The notes: generated by a model from the letters alone, not told the origin. DNA of 64,000 nt from Mesoterricola silvestris (GCF_030295405.1 NZ_AP027080.1:4572001-4636000), one strand, 5' to 3'; positions 7,689 to 15,754 are shown, counted from the stretch's first letter. Numbers and translations are program-made.

Positions 7689-9512
7689 TCAGCCTCCCTG
7701 GATCGCGGAAAACGATTTCATGAGGATCCGGGCACCTTCCTCGATTTCCTCTGCCGACACATTCAGGGGTGGTGCGATGCGGATGATGTTCCCGTGGAGC
7801 CCTCCCTTTCCGATCAGCAACCCCCTCCGCCTGGTTTCTTCCATCAGTTGGCTGACCGCCTCCGTGGCGGGGGTGCGGTTCATGGTTGTCTCGTCTCTTA
7901 CGAGTTCCATCCCAAGCATCAGGCCCACTCCGCGCACGTCGCCGATCATTCGGGGAAACTGCCGTTGAATTCTCACAAGGCTTTCCCTCAGCTCCTTCCC
8001 TCGTTCCGCGGAGTTGGCCACGAGATCCTGTTCCTTGATTTCATCCAGGACCGCTCCTGCGGCGGCGCATGCCAAGGGATTCCCGCCGAAGGTGGAAATA
8101 GTCCGGGAGGTGAAGGAATCTGCAATCCATTCAGTGCAAAGGGTGGCAGCCATGGGAAGGCCGTTCGCGATCCCCTTGCCCAAGGTCATGATTTCGGGTT
8201 CCAGACCGAAATGCTGGGCGCCCCACATCTTCCCAGTTCGGCCGAACCCCGTTTGCACCTCGTCAGCGATCATCACGCCGCCGTGTTTCCGGACAATTTC
8301 AGCGGCAATGGCGAAGTAGTCGGGTGGGGGTGGGATGCACCCTCCAGCTCCAAGGATGGGCTCCACCAGCATGCCTGCGAGGCGGCCGGTGGTGGTTGTC
8401 TCAACGAGTTCCTTGAGGTCCCGCGCGCAGGCCGTGCCGCAACTTTTCGGATCCAGGCGCAAGGGGCAACGGTAGCAATAAGGTGCGGGCGCATGTTTTA
8501 CGGCCCCGATCTGGGATTGCACGGCCCGGTGGCTTGAAAGGCCATCCAAGGCTTGCGCCATAACCGTTCGCCCAGCATAGCTGTGCCGGAGGGTGATCAC
8601 TTCCAGGTTGCCGGTATGAGCCTGGGCGAGCGTGACCGCCATTTCATCCGCCTCACTCCCGGAAACCGTGAAGAAGACCTTCTTTAACTGGCCGGGAGCT
8701 GAGGCAATCAGCTTCTCCGCCAGTTCGACCATTGGGATGGTCGGATAGAAGGTTGAGGCATGGGAGAGGCGCTGGAGTTGGGCAATCACCGCCTTGGTCA
8801 CCCGATCATGAGCGTGGCCCAGTGCCACGGTCAGAATGCCCCCGAAAAAATCCAGGTAGGTCTTCCCATCCAGGTCAACCAGACGGCTGCCCTTTCCGGC
8901 CAGAGGCACCAATGGTTCGTCGTAGTAGGTCGCCACTGCAGCAGGAATGAATTTCATATGCTTTTCCCGCACCATGAAGGCACTTGGGTCATCCATGTGG
9001 GGCAAGATGAGGGGGGAGAGGACCATTTCCACCTGAGTGTCTGAGGGGGAGCCTTCCGGACACAGGTGCCCTGGGCTGACCTGCTGGAATCCCATTCCCT
9101 TGAAAAAGGATCTATGGTCAGTCTGTAATCCTTGGAGTACGGCCCTCGCCCGATCGATGCATCGCGGCAGTCCCTGGTCCTTCAGGATATGTTCGACCAG
9201 GCGGCGCCCAAGTCCTTTTCTCCGAAACCCCGGATGGATCAAGGTGACACCGAAATCCAACGATCGGAGGGAAGGGTGGTCCCGGGTTACGCTTGCGACA
9301 CCCGCAAGAACTCCGTCAGTAAAGATGCCATAGGTATAGCAGTTCCCCGATTCGCTATGGAGCGGCCCGAAGCTGAGCATGGCATATGCAGCGCTGGGAT
9401 CGGGTGGCCTACCACTGGTCTTTTGATAGAACTCAAGACATGCTTCGAGCAGGTCCCCCAGGGTTGCCAATAGGTCATGGGTCAGCTTCAAGCGTCTGAT
9501 TTTGATGTTCAT
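7689..9512 (-). CDS. GNAT acetyltransferase / class III PLP aminotransferase fusion
   Basis: This 607-residue two-domain protein has an N-terminal GNAT domain (about residues 1-170) with the acetyl-CoA loop FRRKGLGRR at 96-104 and FFKGMGF near 136-142. Residues 185-600 form a complete class III aminotransferase: VSGSEADE for PLP phosphate contact, IADEVQTGFGRTG with D417, and LGKGIANG with Schiff-base lysine K446. A Cys-rich stretch (C346, C349, C358, C362) resembles that of archaeal-type family members. The fusion implies that an amine is formed (or an amino acid deaminated) and acetylated on one polypeptide, possibly as protection or self-resistance. It is the fourth gene of the operon. The substrate is unknown. 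Confidence 0.88.
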   Translation of the reverse strand: MNIKIRRLKLTHDLLATLGDLLEACLEFYQKTSGRPPDPSAAYAMLSFGPLHSESGNCYTYGIFTDGVLAGVASVTRDHPSLRSLDFGVTLIHPGFRRKGLGRRLVEHILKDQGLPRCIDRARAVLQGLQTDHRSFFKGMGFQQVSPGHLCPEGSPSDTQVEMVLSPLILPHMDDPSAFMVREKHMKFIPAAVATYYDEPLVPLAGKGSRLVDLDGKTYLDFFGGILTVALGHAHDRVTKAVIAQLQRLSHASTFYPTIPMVELAEKLIASAPGQLKKVFFTVSGSEADEMAVTLAQAHTGNLEVITLRHSYAGRTVMAQALDGLSSHRAVQSQIGAVKHAPAPYCYRCPLRLDPKSCGTACARDLKELVETTTTGRLAGMLVEPILGAGGCIPPPPDYFAIAAEIVRKHGGVMIADEVQTGFGRTGKMWGAQHFGLEPEIMTLGKGIANGLPMAATLCTEWIADSFTSRTISTFGGNPLACAAAGAVLDEIKEQDLVANSAERGKELRESLVRIQRQFPRMIGDVRGVGLMLGMELVRDETTMNRTPATEAVSQLMEETRRRGLLIGKGGLHGNIIRIAPPLNVSAEEIEEGARILMKSFSAIQGG

Positions 9513-9535
9513 TTCTCTTTCCCGCTCAGTAATTG

Positions 9536-10882
9536 CTATCCCCTCAAGGCGACCTTCGGGTTCAAGGCCCTTCCGAAAAGCCGGTCCTCAAGGCCCATGG
9601 CCTCCTCCCGGGATTCTGCGACGACCAGGCATTCAAAGGTTCCTGTGCGGGCAAGATCTTCGGTCATGATCGCGACGCCCCGGCGCCGTGGTAGGTCGAA
9701 CGCCAGATCTTCAGACTCAAGGAACGCTTCCAAGCCCTCGAATGTTCCTTTAAATGGGGCTCGATTTTCGGTGACGATTCCATGACGACCGTAGTAATCC
9801 TCGCCCAAGGTGAGTCTGCAAAAGGCATCCAAGTGGGAGCACCCCCCATAGCGGACGTTCACCTCGTGAAAGTAGATGGATCCATCTGCCTTCACAGCAT
9901 CGCAGTTCAGCAAGCCCTTGTAGCCAAGCCGGAGGCATGCGTCCCCAATGGCTTGTGAGCCATGGACGAGGTATGCAATCTGGCTCTCGGCCAGATTCTG
10001 GACCGGGTATTCGAACCCAACCCAGGTTGGATCCATGCGCATGGATCCCAGGTTGATCACCTTTGCAACCTGGCCCCGGGTGTCAACTTCGGCATAGACA
10101 GGGTGCGCATCGAGCAGGAAGGATTCCACGATAAGGCATGTGTTCCTGGAATCGACGTAACGGGACCAGACAGCCTCGGAAGCGGTACGCAAATCATCCT
10201 CTCCGGCGATCCTCAGGGTCTGGCCCGCCCCCGGGTGGTAGCCTCGATTTAGTTCTGTCGTCAGAGCAACGTTGCCTTCTCCACCCCCGGCCAGATCCTG
10301 CTTCACGATGACGCTCCCGGTCCTGGCAAGGTGGTTGCTGATCGCCATGCGCAAGTCCTCCTTTGTCCGGCAGATCATTCCTGGTGGTATACGGAGATCC
10401 CGCTCCTCGGCTAGGCCTCGGAAGAGACTTTTCTTGCTCAAGGCCGCAGCCCGGCCGTCAAGCATGAACTTGAGGTCAGTGTCTGGAACTTCCAGGCCGA
10501 GACCCTGGGCGATGGCGCCAGCTCCTGGGTCAGGAAAGTAGGAGATCATGCCGTAAGGCACGCCCGGAACAAGGTTGACGCGGATGCGCTCGATCAGGTC
10601 TGAGCCTTCAATGAGGCTTTCTGTGATCAGCACCGTATCGGCCGGATCATTCCCCGGAAACACCTGGGTCACATCGCCAGGGAGGAACCCCTTGAAGCGG
10701 CCTATGTAGGCCATCATTTCGGGCAAAATGAGATAAGGGGTCACAAAGACATCTCCTTCATCCAGAAACCAGGCCATCCGGTTGGCGACCCTGGAACTGG
10801 AGGCGCGTTCGCTGACGTTTCTCAAGGTTGGATCGCCGCATTGAGCTTCACAGTCGACATTGCCCACTACGATTTTTTTCAT
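9536..10882 (-). CDS. ATP-grasp ligase with pre-ATP-grasp and PGM1-like C-terminal domains
   Basis: This 448-residue protein starts at the ATG at 10882, 6 nt after GAGGAGG. The N-terminus (KKIVVGNVDCEAQCGD, RMAWFLDEGDVFVTP) is the pre-ATP-grasp domain typical of PGM1-type peptide ligases, the family of the pheganomycin ligase. An ATP-grasp core follows, with the nucleotide lysine loop VIVKQDLAGGGEGN near 192-204 and the Mg-binding FHEVNVRYGG near 338-347. The C-terminus around GRHGIVTENRAPFKG resembles the PGM1 C-terminal domain. Such enzymes form amide bonds between a carboxylate and an amino acid or peptide using ATP. The gene overlaps the end of the thioesterase gene. This is the likely condensing enzyme of the pathway; the substrates are not known. 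Confidence 0.82.
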   Translation of the reverse strand: MKKIVVGNVDCEAQCGDPTLRNVSERASSSRVANRMAWFLDEGDVFVTPYLILPEMMAYIGRFKGFLPGDVTQVFPGNDPADTVLITESLIEGSDLIERIRVNLVPGVPYGMISYFPDPGAGAIAQGLGLEVPDTDLKFMLDGRAAALSKKSLFRGLAEERDLRIPPGMICRTKEDLRMAISNHLARTGSVIVKQDLAGGGEGNVALTTELNRGYHPGAGQTLRIAGEDDLRTASEAVWSRYVDSRNTCLIVESFLLDAHPVYAEVDTRGQVAKVINLGSMRMDPTWVGFEYPVQNLAESQIAYLVHGSQAIGDACLRLGYKGLLNCDAVKADGSIYFHEVNVRYGGCSHLDAFCRLTLGEDYYGRHGIVTENRAPFKGTFEGLEAFLESEDLAFDLPRRRGVAIMTEDLARTGTFECLVVAESREEAMGLEDRLFGRALNPKVALRG

Positions 10883-10883
10883 T

Positions 10884-11282
10884 TCAAGCCTCCTCATTGG
10901 ATGTACTTAGGTCTTGGAGTCTCGCGAGGAAACGCTGCCGTCCGATGATCGCCCGGGTGTGCTTCCCCTCCACGATCACGCGTTCACCTTGGGTGACCTT
11001 GACCTTGAAGGCGGCGAACGGAGCCTCGAAGGATTCAAGAATCGCCTCGATTTTTAGGGGTGGTGCTCCCACAGCAGGGCGCAGGTGGCGGCTTTCATGT
11101 GCATACCCGACGCTCATCTCGTCCGGCCCGAGACGGGTTGCGAGCAGTTCCATCGAACAGACCTCCGTCAGCCAAAGGAGAATCGGTGTGGCTACCACCG
11201 GAAGATCGTTTTGCCACGCCGTGGCAAGGTCGGCAGGGCGCGGCGTATGGCGGATTGAGTGGACTTCTTGGCAATCAGGCAC
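10884..11282 (-). CDS. FlK-like hot-dog thioesterase
   Basis: This 132-residue single hot-dog domain matches the pattern of fluoroacetyl-CoA thioesterase-like proteins: ATPILLWLTEVC with T32 and E40, followed by MSVGYAHESRHLRP with H66, aligning to the Thr/Glu/His catalytic triad of that family. It hydrolyses or edits acyl-thioesters, or simply binds an acyl group. The start overlaps the end of the acyl-CoA dehydrogenase gene by 8 nt, and the 3' end abuts the ligase start, so it is translationally coupled in the operon. It could release the acid used by the ATP-grasp ligase from a CoA or carrier thioester. Confidence 0.8.
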   Translation of the reverse strand: MPDCQEVHSIRHTPRPADLATAWQNDLPVVATPILLWLTEVCSMELLATRLGPDEMSVGYAHESRHLRPAVGAPPLKIEAILESFEAPFAAFKVKVTQGERVIVEGKHTRAIIGRQRFLARLQDLSTSNEEA

Positions 11283-12429
11283 TGTTGCCCCTCCGTAGTC
11301 TCAGGTGCTGTTTGAGAATGCTCAGCCGTTGTATGTCGTTGGTGCCAGCGGCAAACCACGACCCAAGTGCGTCAAGGGCCATGCGTGAAATTTCGTTTTG
11401 GAGGTACCCTTCGTGCCCATGTGCGTGCATGCATGCCTGGGTTGCCGTGATCAGGCCATCACTGGCGACGAGTTTGGCAATGGAACACGCCAGGATCTGG
11501 TCAGGGGAATCGGCATCAATTTTCGCGAGTGCCTCGAACCCGATCACCCTGGCCACATCCTTGGCGAGGATGATGTCTGTAAGGTGCTTCTGGACGTACT
11601 GGTGCTCGATGAGCTGCTTCCCGAAGGCTTCACGGCTCGTTGTCCGCTGAAGGGAACGCTCAAGAGCGGATTCCATGACCGCAGAGCAGCACACCGCATA
11701 GAGGGCACGGTCCAGAGCGAGCGCCTTGAAGAGATGTTCCAAGGGAAATGTTTTCCCCCCCAGCAAGCTGACCGGCCCCACATCCATCGCATCCATGGTG
11801 AAGCCTCCCGTCGGACTGCTTTGGTGCCCGATCATGTCCTCCGGGGTTTCAAAGGAGACACCGCTGCAGTGGCGATCGAACAGGAAGAGACCTACTTCTG
11901 AAGCCTCTTCCTTATGGGTGGCAATTTTTGAAACCACAATGAGGGTGTCCGCGGTTGGCGCGTTGGTTACATGGCATTTCCGGCCTGTGATCCGGTAGCC
12001 GTCACCGGCGGGGACAGCAGTGGTGCGGATTGCCCGAACATCTGAACCACCGGATTGTTCGGTAATGGCCGTGGCTCCGATGCAGCGGCCATCCATCAGG
12101 CCGGGCAGGAGTTCCGCCTCCTGCTCATCATCCGCGAAGATCATGACCATTCGGATCATTCCAGCATGGGCCACGAGAGACAGGAGCAGCCCCAAGTCCG
12201 GCATTTTGAGCCCCAAGTCGAACAGTGCGCTCCCGAACTTTACCCAGGAAAGACCCACTCCTCCCATGGCTGGCGGCACTGGAATCCGCCACATTCCGGA
12301 TGCCCCGATGTCGCGCCACCAATCACGGTCAAAAGGTTGCCTTTGGCTGGGTTCGGTTGGGGTGAGTGCAGAGAACCTGGAATCCAGGCCGGATGGCTCC
12401 ATCTCTGGATTCACCGGAATTTTTAACAT
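11275..12429 (-). CDS. Acyl-CoA (or acyl-carrier) dehydrogenase with atypical catalytic-base positions
   Basis: This 384-residue protein from the ATG at 12429 follows TTTTTGGAGAGACAA, a good SD. FAD-dependent acyl-CoA dehydrogenase features are AITEQSGGSDVRA, GRKCHVTNAP, TTSREAFGKQLIEHQYVQ and AAGTNDIQRLSILKQHL. Counted from an upstream in-frame TTG (4 residues earlier), the medium-chain catalytic Glu position is Ala365 (FAAGT) and the helix-G alternative is Asp244 (LALDRAL) instead of Glu. So this enzyme either uses Asp, a different base, or a non-desaturating chemistry. It is the first gene of the leftward operon. It likely desaturates an acyl-thioester precursor. Confidence 0.88.
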   Translation of the reverse strand: MLKIPVNPEMEPSGLDSRFSALTPTEPSQRQPFDRDWWRDIGASGMWRIPVPPAMGGVGLSWVKFGSALFDLGLKMPDLGLLLSLVAHAGMIRMVMIFADDEQEAELLPGLMDGRCIGATAITEQSGGSDVRAIRTTAVPAGDGYRITGRKCHVTNAPTADTLIVVSKIATHKEEASEVGLFLFDRHCSGVSFETPEDMIGHQSSPTGGFTMDAMDVGPVSLLGGKTFPLEHLFKALALDRALYAVCCSAVMESALERSLQRTTSREAFGKQLIEHQYVQKHLTDIILAKDVARVIGFEALAKIDADSPDQILACSIAKLVASDGLITATQACMHAHGHEGYLQNEISRMALDALGSWFAAGTNDIQRLSILKQHLRLRRGNSA

Positions 12430-12882
12430 TTGTCTCTCCAAAAATCAGGGGTAGAGGTGTCGAAGCCTCGGGCCAGCATGGCCGACAGGAAGCCTGTTGG
12501 CAGATCGTTTTGGTATAATTTCTTACTTGTTAGTTCTCATTTTCTTTTAAAGCACTTTTCATATCACTTGACAGGAAAAGATGCATAAGAGAACGGCTTG
12601 ATCGGCGCTGATGTTGGTGGTGCTACCAGCACTTTTTGCGCCTTTGGGTCCAGTGTGGCCTCGTATTTTCTGCGCGCAAGGCCTTGGATCAAGAAATAAA
12701 TAATTGTTTTCTATGCTTATGTTATGATTTCGTTTCGTCTAACAATAATGAATTTCAAAATAAAATAAAAATTTATATTAATAACAAAACACAGCATATT
12801 AACCAGGCGCGCGCCCAGGTCGCAGTCACCATGTTTAGCCACTGCAGCTTCCTTTAAGGACATGTGGCTCGCCCGCCCGTCA
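12430..12882. other. AT-rich non-coding region upstream of the biosynthetic operon
   Basis: About 450 bases of strikingly AT-rich DNA (for example 12700-12800) precede the operon that reads leftward from 12429, so the operon promoter should lie here. The clearest box, TATAAT at 12514-12519, is on the plus strand and points the other way. I saw no convincing minus-strand -35/-10 pair. A short open frame near 12636-12857 has no SD or recognisable content and was not called. Confidence 0.5.
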
Positions 12883-12945
12883 TCAAAAGGAATACCTCAG
12901 TCCGAGTTGAAGGGAACGTGGGGCACTAAGGGCTGTCGGCAAACC
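12883..12945 (-). pseudogene. TonB-dependent receptor C-terminal remnant
   Basis: The reverse strand encodes ...SAPRSLQLGLRYSF followed by TGA at 12883-12885. This is the terminal beta-strand signature of acidobacterial TonB-dependent receptors, which end in (R/I)(S/L)LQ(F/L)GLRYSF with a final aromatic residue. Only about 20 residues survive, and upstream DNA in this frame is unrelated. It is a relic showing that a receptor gene was deleted here. Confidence 0.55.
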
Positions 12946-13067
12946 CGGTGCGCTTCTGTGCAAGGATGAAGGGGCAAGCCAAGGTGGGACATATCCCCTT
13001 TGATCCCATATATCTGCGTTAATCCCCGTTTTAGCAGGGCCGACGCAGGGTAGAGTCGCAGTCGGTG

Positions 13068-13277
13068 TTATTGAACGTCCTTGACCTCGAGTTCCATGCC
13101 CCCGGTACCCTCGCCAGGCTTCATTCCCAGCCTTCGAACCTCGATCTTCGCCTTGCCGAAATTGATGAGAAGGCAAGTTGGAAGGCCGGTGGCCCTCAGG
13201 TAATTCAGGCCCTGAGCGACATCAACCTCGCTCAGGGCCTGGATGCCCTTGACCTCTACGACGACCCGCCCTTCCAC
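13068..13277 (-). pseudogene. GxxExxY family protein, N-terminally truncated
   Basis: The frame reads VVVEVKGIQALSEVDVAQ, then LNYLRATGLPTCLLINFGKAKIEVRRL, which is the C-terminal half of GxxExxY proteins (PF13366), a small PD-(D/E)XK-like family common in Acidobacteriota. The name-giving GxxExxY N-terminal motif is absent. The 5' side runs directly into transposase sequence at about 13275, so the gene was cut by the IS remnant or by a deletion joining the two. Confidence 0.7.
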
Positions 13278-13597
13278 AGTGGCTATCGCAGATCAGGTGC
13301 ACTTTGGTGGACAATCCACCTCGCCCTACCTTGCTCCAGCGATTGAACCGACTGTAAATGCTCCTCCATGACCCGAACTCCTCAGGAAGATCTCTCCAAG
13401 GAGCTCCCGTCCGATGCTTCCACAGAATGGCCTCAAGCCAAGGCCGGTGCGCGTTGGTGGGTCGCCCCGTCTCGCCCTTCTCTGGCGGCAGCAACGGAAC
13501 CAACTTGTCCCACATCACGTCGGCCAGAAGGCTCCTCGGCATCCAGCCACCTCCTTGTGGAACCTGGATACTTGTCCATTTGGTTTGAGACCCGACA
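13275..13597 (-). mobile_element. IS5-family insertion sequence remnant with doubly deleted transposase
   Basis: The leftward frame begins MPRSLLADVMWDKLVPLLPP at 13542 and continues PWLEAILWKHRTGAPWRDLP, then GSWRSIYSRFNRWSKVG, the DUF4096 N-terminal domain of IS5/IS427-type transposases. It then jumps directly to RGGLSTKVHLICDSH, a segment that in intact enzymes lies some 50 residues further on. Everything after that is lost and replaced by the GxxExxY fragment. The outer end (13577-13597) matches 5249-5269. Both catalytic Asp/Glu regions are affected, so it is inactive. Confidence 0.75.
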
Positions 13598-13632
13598 CAG
13601 GTGATGAGGCCCCGCAACTTTCCCCTTGTCAT

Positions 13633-13664
13633 CTACGAAAAAGAACGTACACATATCTTCGTAG
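13633..13664. promoter_or_regulatory. Dyad in the blaI-like promoter region, candidate operator
   Basis: CTACGAA (13633-13639) and TTCGTAG (13658-13664) form a perfect 7-bp inverted pair separated by 18 bases, ending 17 bp before the regulator start codon. BlaI/MecI repressors bind dyads of this general type at their own promoters, so autoregulation of the blaI/M56 pair is the likely use. Confidence 0.45.
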
Positions 13665-13681
13665 ACCAAGGAGCCCCCTCC

Positions 13682-14068
13682 ATGAACCATCCCCTGCCCC
13701 GCCCCACCGACGGTGAACTGGCCATTCTCCGGGTGCTGTGGGAACGCGGACCCTCCACGGTCCGGCAGATCCACGAGGTGCTGGCGGGGGAGAAGGACCT
13801 GGGCTACACGTCGGTGCTGAAGCTGCTGCAGGTCATGACGGAAAAGAACCTGGTCACCCGGGACGATCGCGAGCGGTCCCACGTGTACCAGGCGGCCCAG
13901 AGCGCGGAACGCACCCGGGAGCACCTGGTGGGCGATCTGCTGGACCGGGCCTTCGGCGGATCCGCGGCGAAGCTGGTCATCCAGGCCCTTTCCTCCCGGA
14001 AGACGTCCCGGGCGGAACTGGACGAGATCCGGGCCCTGCTGGACCGGGCGGAAGGGAGGAAGTCATGA
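13682..14068 (+). CDS. BlaI/MecI/CopY-family transcriptional repressor
   Basis: This 128-residue protein starts at the ATG at 13682 after AAGGAG. It has the winged helix typical of BlaI/MecI: PTDGELAILRVLWERGPSTVRQIHEVL, then GYTSVLKLLQVMTEKNLVTRD and the wing residues RSHVYQAA, followed by a dimerisation helix region. These repressors are inactivated by a membrane-bound M56 metallopeptidase partner, which is encoded immediately downstream with an ATGA overlap (14065-14068). The target genes beyond the operon itself are unknown; no beta-lactamase is nearby. Confidence 0.93.
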   Translation: MNHPLPRPTDGELAILRVLWERGPSTVRQIHEVLAGEKDLGYTSVLKLLQVMTEKNLVTRDDRERSHVYQAAQSAERTREHLVGDLLDRAFGGSAAKLVIQALSSRKTSRAELDEIRALLDRAEGRKS

Positions 14069-15561
14069 CGGGCTTTGCGGCATCTCCCCTCTTCCAGGCC
14101 CTGGGGTGGACCCTGGTCCATTCCCTCTGGCAGGGCGCGGGGCTGGGCCTTCTGGCCTGGGCCGGCCTGCGGCTGTTGCGGAGCCGGACGCCGGGGGCCC
14201 GGTACCTCCTGGCCTGCGGGGCCCTGGGGGCCCTGCCGCTGGCTTCCCTGGCCACCTTCGCGCTGTGCTGGCCGGCCCCGCTCCCCCAGGGGGTGGTGCT
14301 GGTGGCCGATGCGGCCCAGGCCGCGGACTGGCGCGGGGTCCTGGGCGCCCACCTGCCCCAGGCCTGCGCCGTGTGGATGGCGGGGGTCACGGTCATGGGG
14401 CTGCGGCTCCTGGGGGGCTGGTACTGGATCCAGCGCCTGCGCCGCACGGGCGCGGAGCCGGCGCCCGAGGTCTGGGCTCGGCGGGCCGGAGCCCTGGCGG
14501 AGCGCATGGGGATCCCCTTCCCCGTGGGCCTGCTCCGGTCCTGGTCCGTGGACGCGCCCATGGTCATCGGCTGGATCCGGCCGGTGATCCTGGTTCCGGC
14601 CGCGGCCCTGGCGGGCCTGGACCCCGCCGCCCTGGAGGCGGTCCTGGCCCATGAACTGGCCCACGTGCGGCGCCACGACTACCTGGTCAACCTCATGCAG
14701 TCGGTGGTGGAGGCGCTTTTCTTCTACCACCCCGCGGCCTGGTGGATCTCCCGCCAGATCCGCACCGAACGGGAGCACTGCTGCGACGACGCGGCGGTGG
14801 AACTCTGCGGCGATCCGATCCTCTACGCCCGCGCCCTGGAGCGCCTGGAGGACCTGCGCCAGACCCCTGAACCCAATCCCGCACTGGCCCTCGCGGCCAA
14901 CGGAGGAGTCCTCATGAACCGCATCAAGCGCCTCGTCCTGCCCAACCTGCCCCCGTCCCCCCTGGGCCGCGCGGGCCTGCTGTCCGTCCTGGCCGTCACC
15001 GCCCTGGGGGCCGCCTCGGGCCTGGGCCTCCACCAGGAACCCGCGCCCCGGGCGCCGGAACCCACCCCCAAGGTGGAGCGGAAGATCATCCATATCGAGA
15101 AGAAGACCGACCTGGACGCCAAGGCCAAGGCCCTGGAAGCCAAGGCCGAAGCCCTGGCCCGGAAGGTCGAAAGCAGCCGCAAGGCGGCCAAGGCCGATCC
15201 CGAACTGGACCGCCTCCAGAAGGAGGTGCGGGAGAAGGCCCAGGAACTGGCCGCCGAGGCCCGCAAGCTCGCGAAGCTCGAGGTGCGCCTGCCTCACCTG
15301 CGGGTGATCGAAGGCCGGGAGATGGAGCTGCCCGAACTGAAGGAGCTGGAGGAGCTGGATGGCAAGGCCTCCGGGAACCGGGTGATCACCATGCACCTGG
15401 AACGCCGCAACGCCGAGGTGGAGGAGCTCAAGGCCGAGATCGCGCGCCTCAAGGCCCGCCTGGATCGCCTGGACATGGGCGTCCCCGCGGCGCCCCCGGC
15501 TCCGCCCACGCCTCCGGCGGCACCCGCGCCTCCCACTCCGCCCGCGCCTCCGGTCAGATGA
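14065..15561 (+). CDS. BlaR1/MecR1-like M56 membrane metallopeptidase with coiled-coil C-terminus
   Basis: This 498-residue protein has several N-terminal membrane segments (residues about 5-75 and 98-118). The M56 zinc site HELAHVRRHDY (HELAH at 196-200) is followed by the conserved EREHCCDDAA. After the last hydrophobic segment (about 305-320) it lacks the penicillin-binding sensor of BlaR1. Instead it has a long Ala/Lys/Glu-rich coiled coil (about 345-475) and a Pro-rich tail. It should cleave the BlaI-like repressor upon sensing an envelope signal through that extracytoplasmic coiled coil, but the ligand is unknown. It overlaps blaI by 4 nt and converges on the next gene with an 8-nt overlap. 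Confidence 0.9.
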   Translation: MTGFAASPLFQALGWTLVHSLWQGAGLGLLAWAGLRLLRSRTPGARYLLACGALGALPLASLATFALCWPAPLPQGVVLVADAAQAADWRGVLGAHLPQACAVWMAGVTVMGLRLLGGWYWIQRLRRTGAEPAPEVWARRAGALAERMGIPFPVGLLRSWSVDAPMVIGWIRPVILVPAAALAGLDPAALEAVLAHELAHVRRHDYLVNLMQSVVEALFFYHPAAWWISRQIRTEREHCCDDAAVELCGDPILYARALERLEDLRQTPEPNPALALAANGGVLMNRIKRLVLPNLPPSPLGRAGLLSVLAVTALGAASGLGLHQEPAPRAPEPTPKVERKIIHIEKKTDLDAKAKALEAKAEALARKVESSRKAAKADPELDRLQKEVREKAQELAAEARKLAKLEVRLPHLRVIEGREMELPELKELEELDGKASGNRVITMHLERRNAEVEELKAEIARLKARLDRLDMGVPAAPPAPPTPPAAPAPPTPPAPPVR

Positions 15562-15754
15562 ACAGGGCTTCCACCAGGTCGTCCTCGCCGGTGCCGTGAG
15601 GCCCGCGGAGGCGCTCGGCCATGGCCCGGAATTTCCGCCGGACATCCTTGCCCGCCCGGGTGGTGGTGAAGGCCACCGCCAGGGCGCCCAGGGCGGCGCC
15701 GCCCAGGAGGGTGAGCAGCAGCTTGTCGTAGGGGAGGGGGTTGCGCGTATTCAT
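15554..15754 (-). CDS. Small YtxH-like membrane protein
   Basis: The protein is 66 residues from the ATG at 15754, which lies about 10 nt after AAAGGA; an ATG 9 nt upstream is too close to that SD. One membrane segment (LLLTLLGGAALGALAVAFTT) is followed by a basic amphipathic stretch TRAGKDVRRKFRAMAERLRG, the layout of YtxH-type proteins, which are membrane-anchored and stress-associated in Firmicutes. The function here is unknown. Its 3' end overlaps the M56 peptidase gene tail-to-tail. Confidence 0.65.
   Translation of the reverse strand: MNTRNPLPYDKLLLTLLGGAALGALAVAFTTTRAGKDVRRKFRAMAERLRGPHGTGEDDLVEALFI

Noticed and set aside
12636-12857. A 73-residue frame in the AT-rich region upstream of the biosynthetic operon
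   Set aside because: No SD, low-complexity Asn/Ile/Lys composition and no recognisable motif; AT-rich DNA gives such frames by chance.
13682-15561. One large frame spanning blaI and the M56 peptidase
   Set aside because: The blaI frame ends at 14068 and the peptidase has its own ATG at 14065 overlapping as ATGA; two separate genes fit the family lengths.
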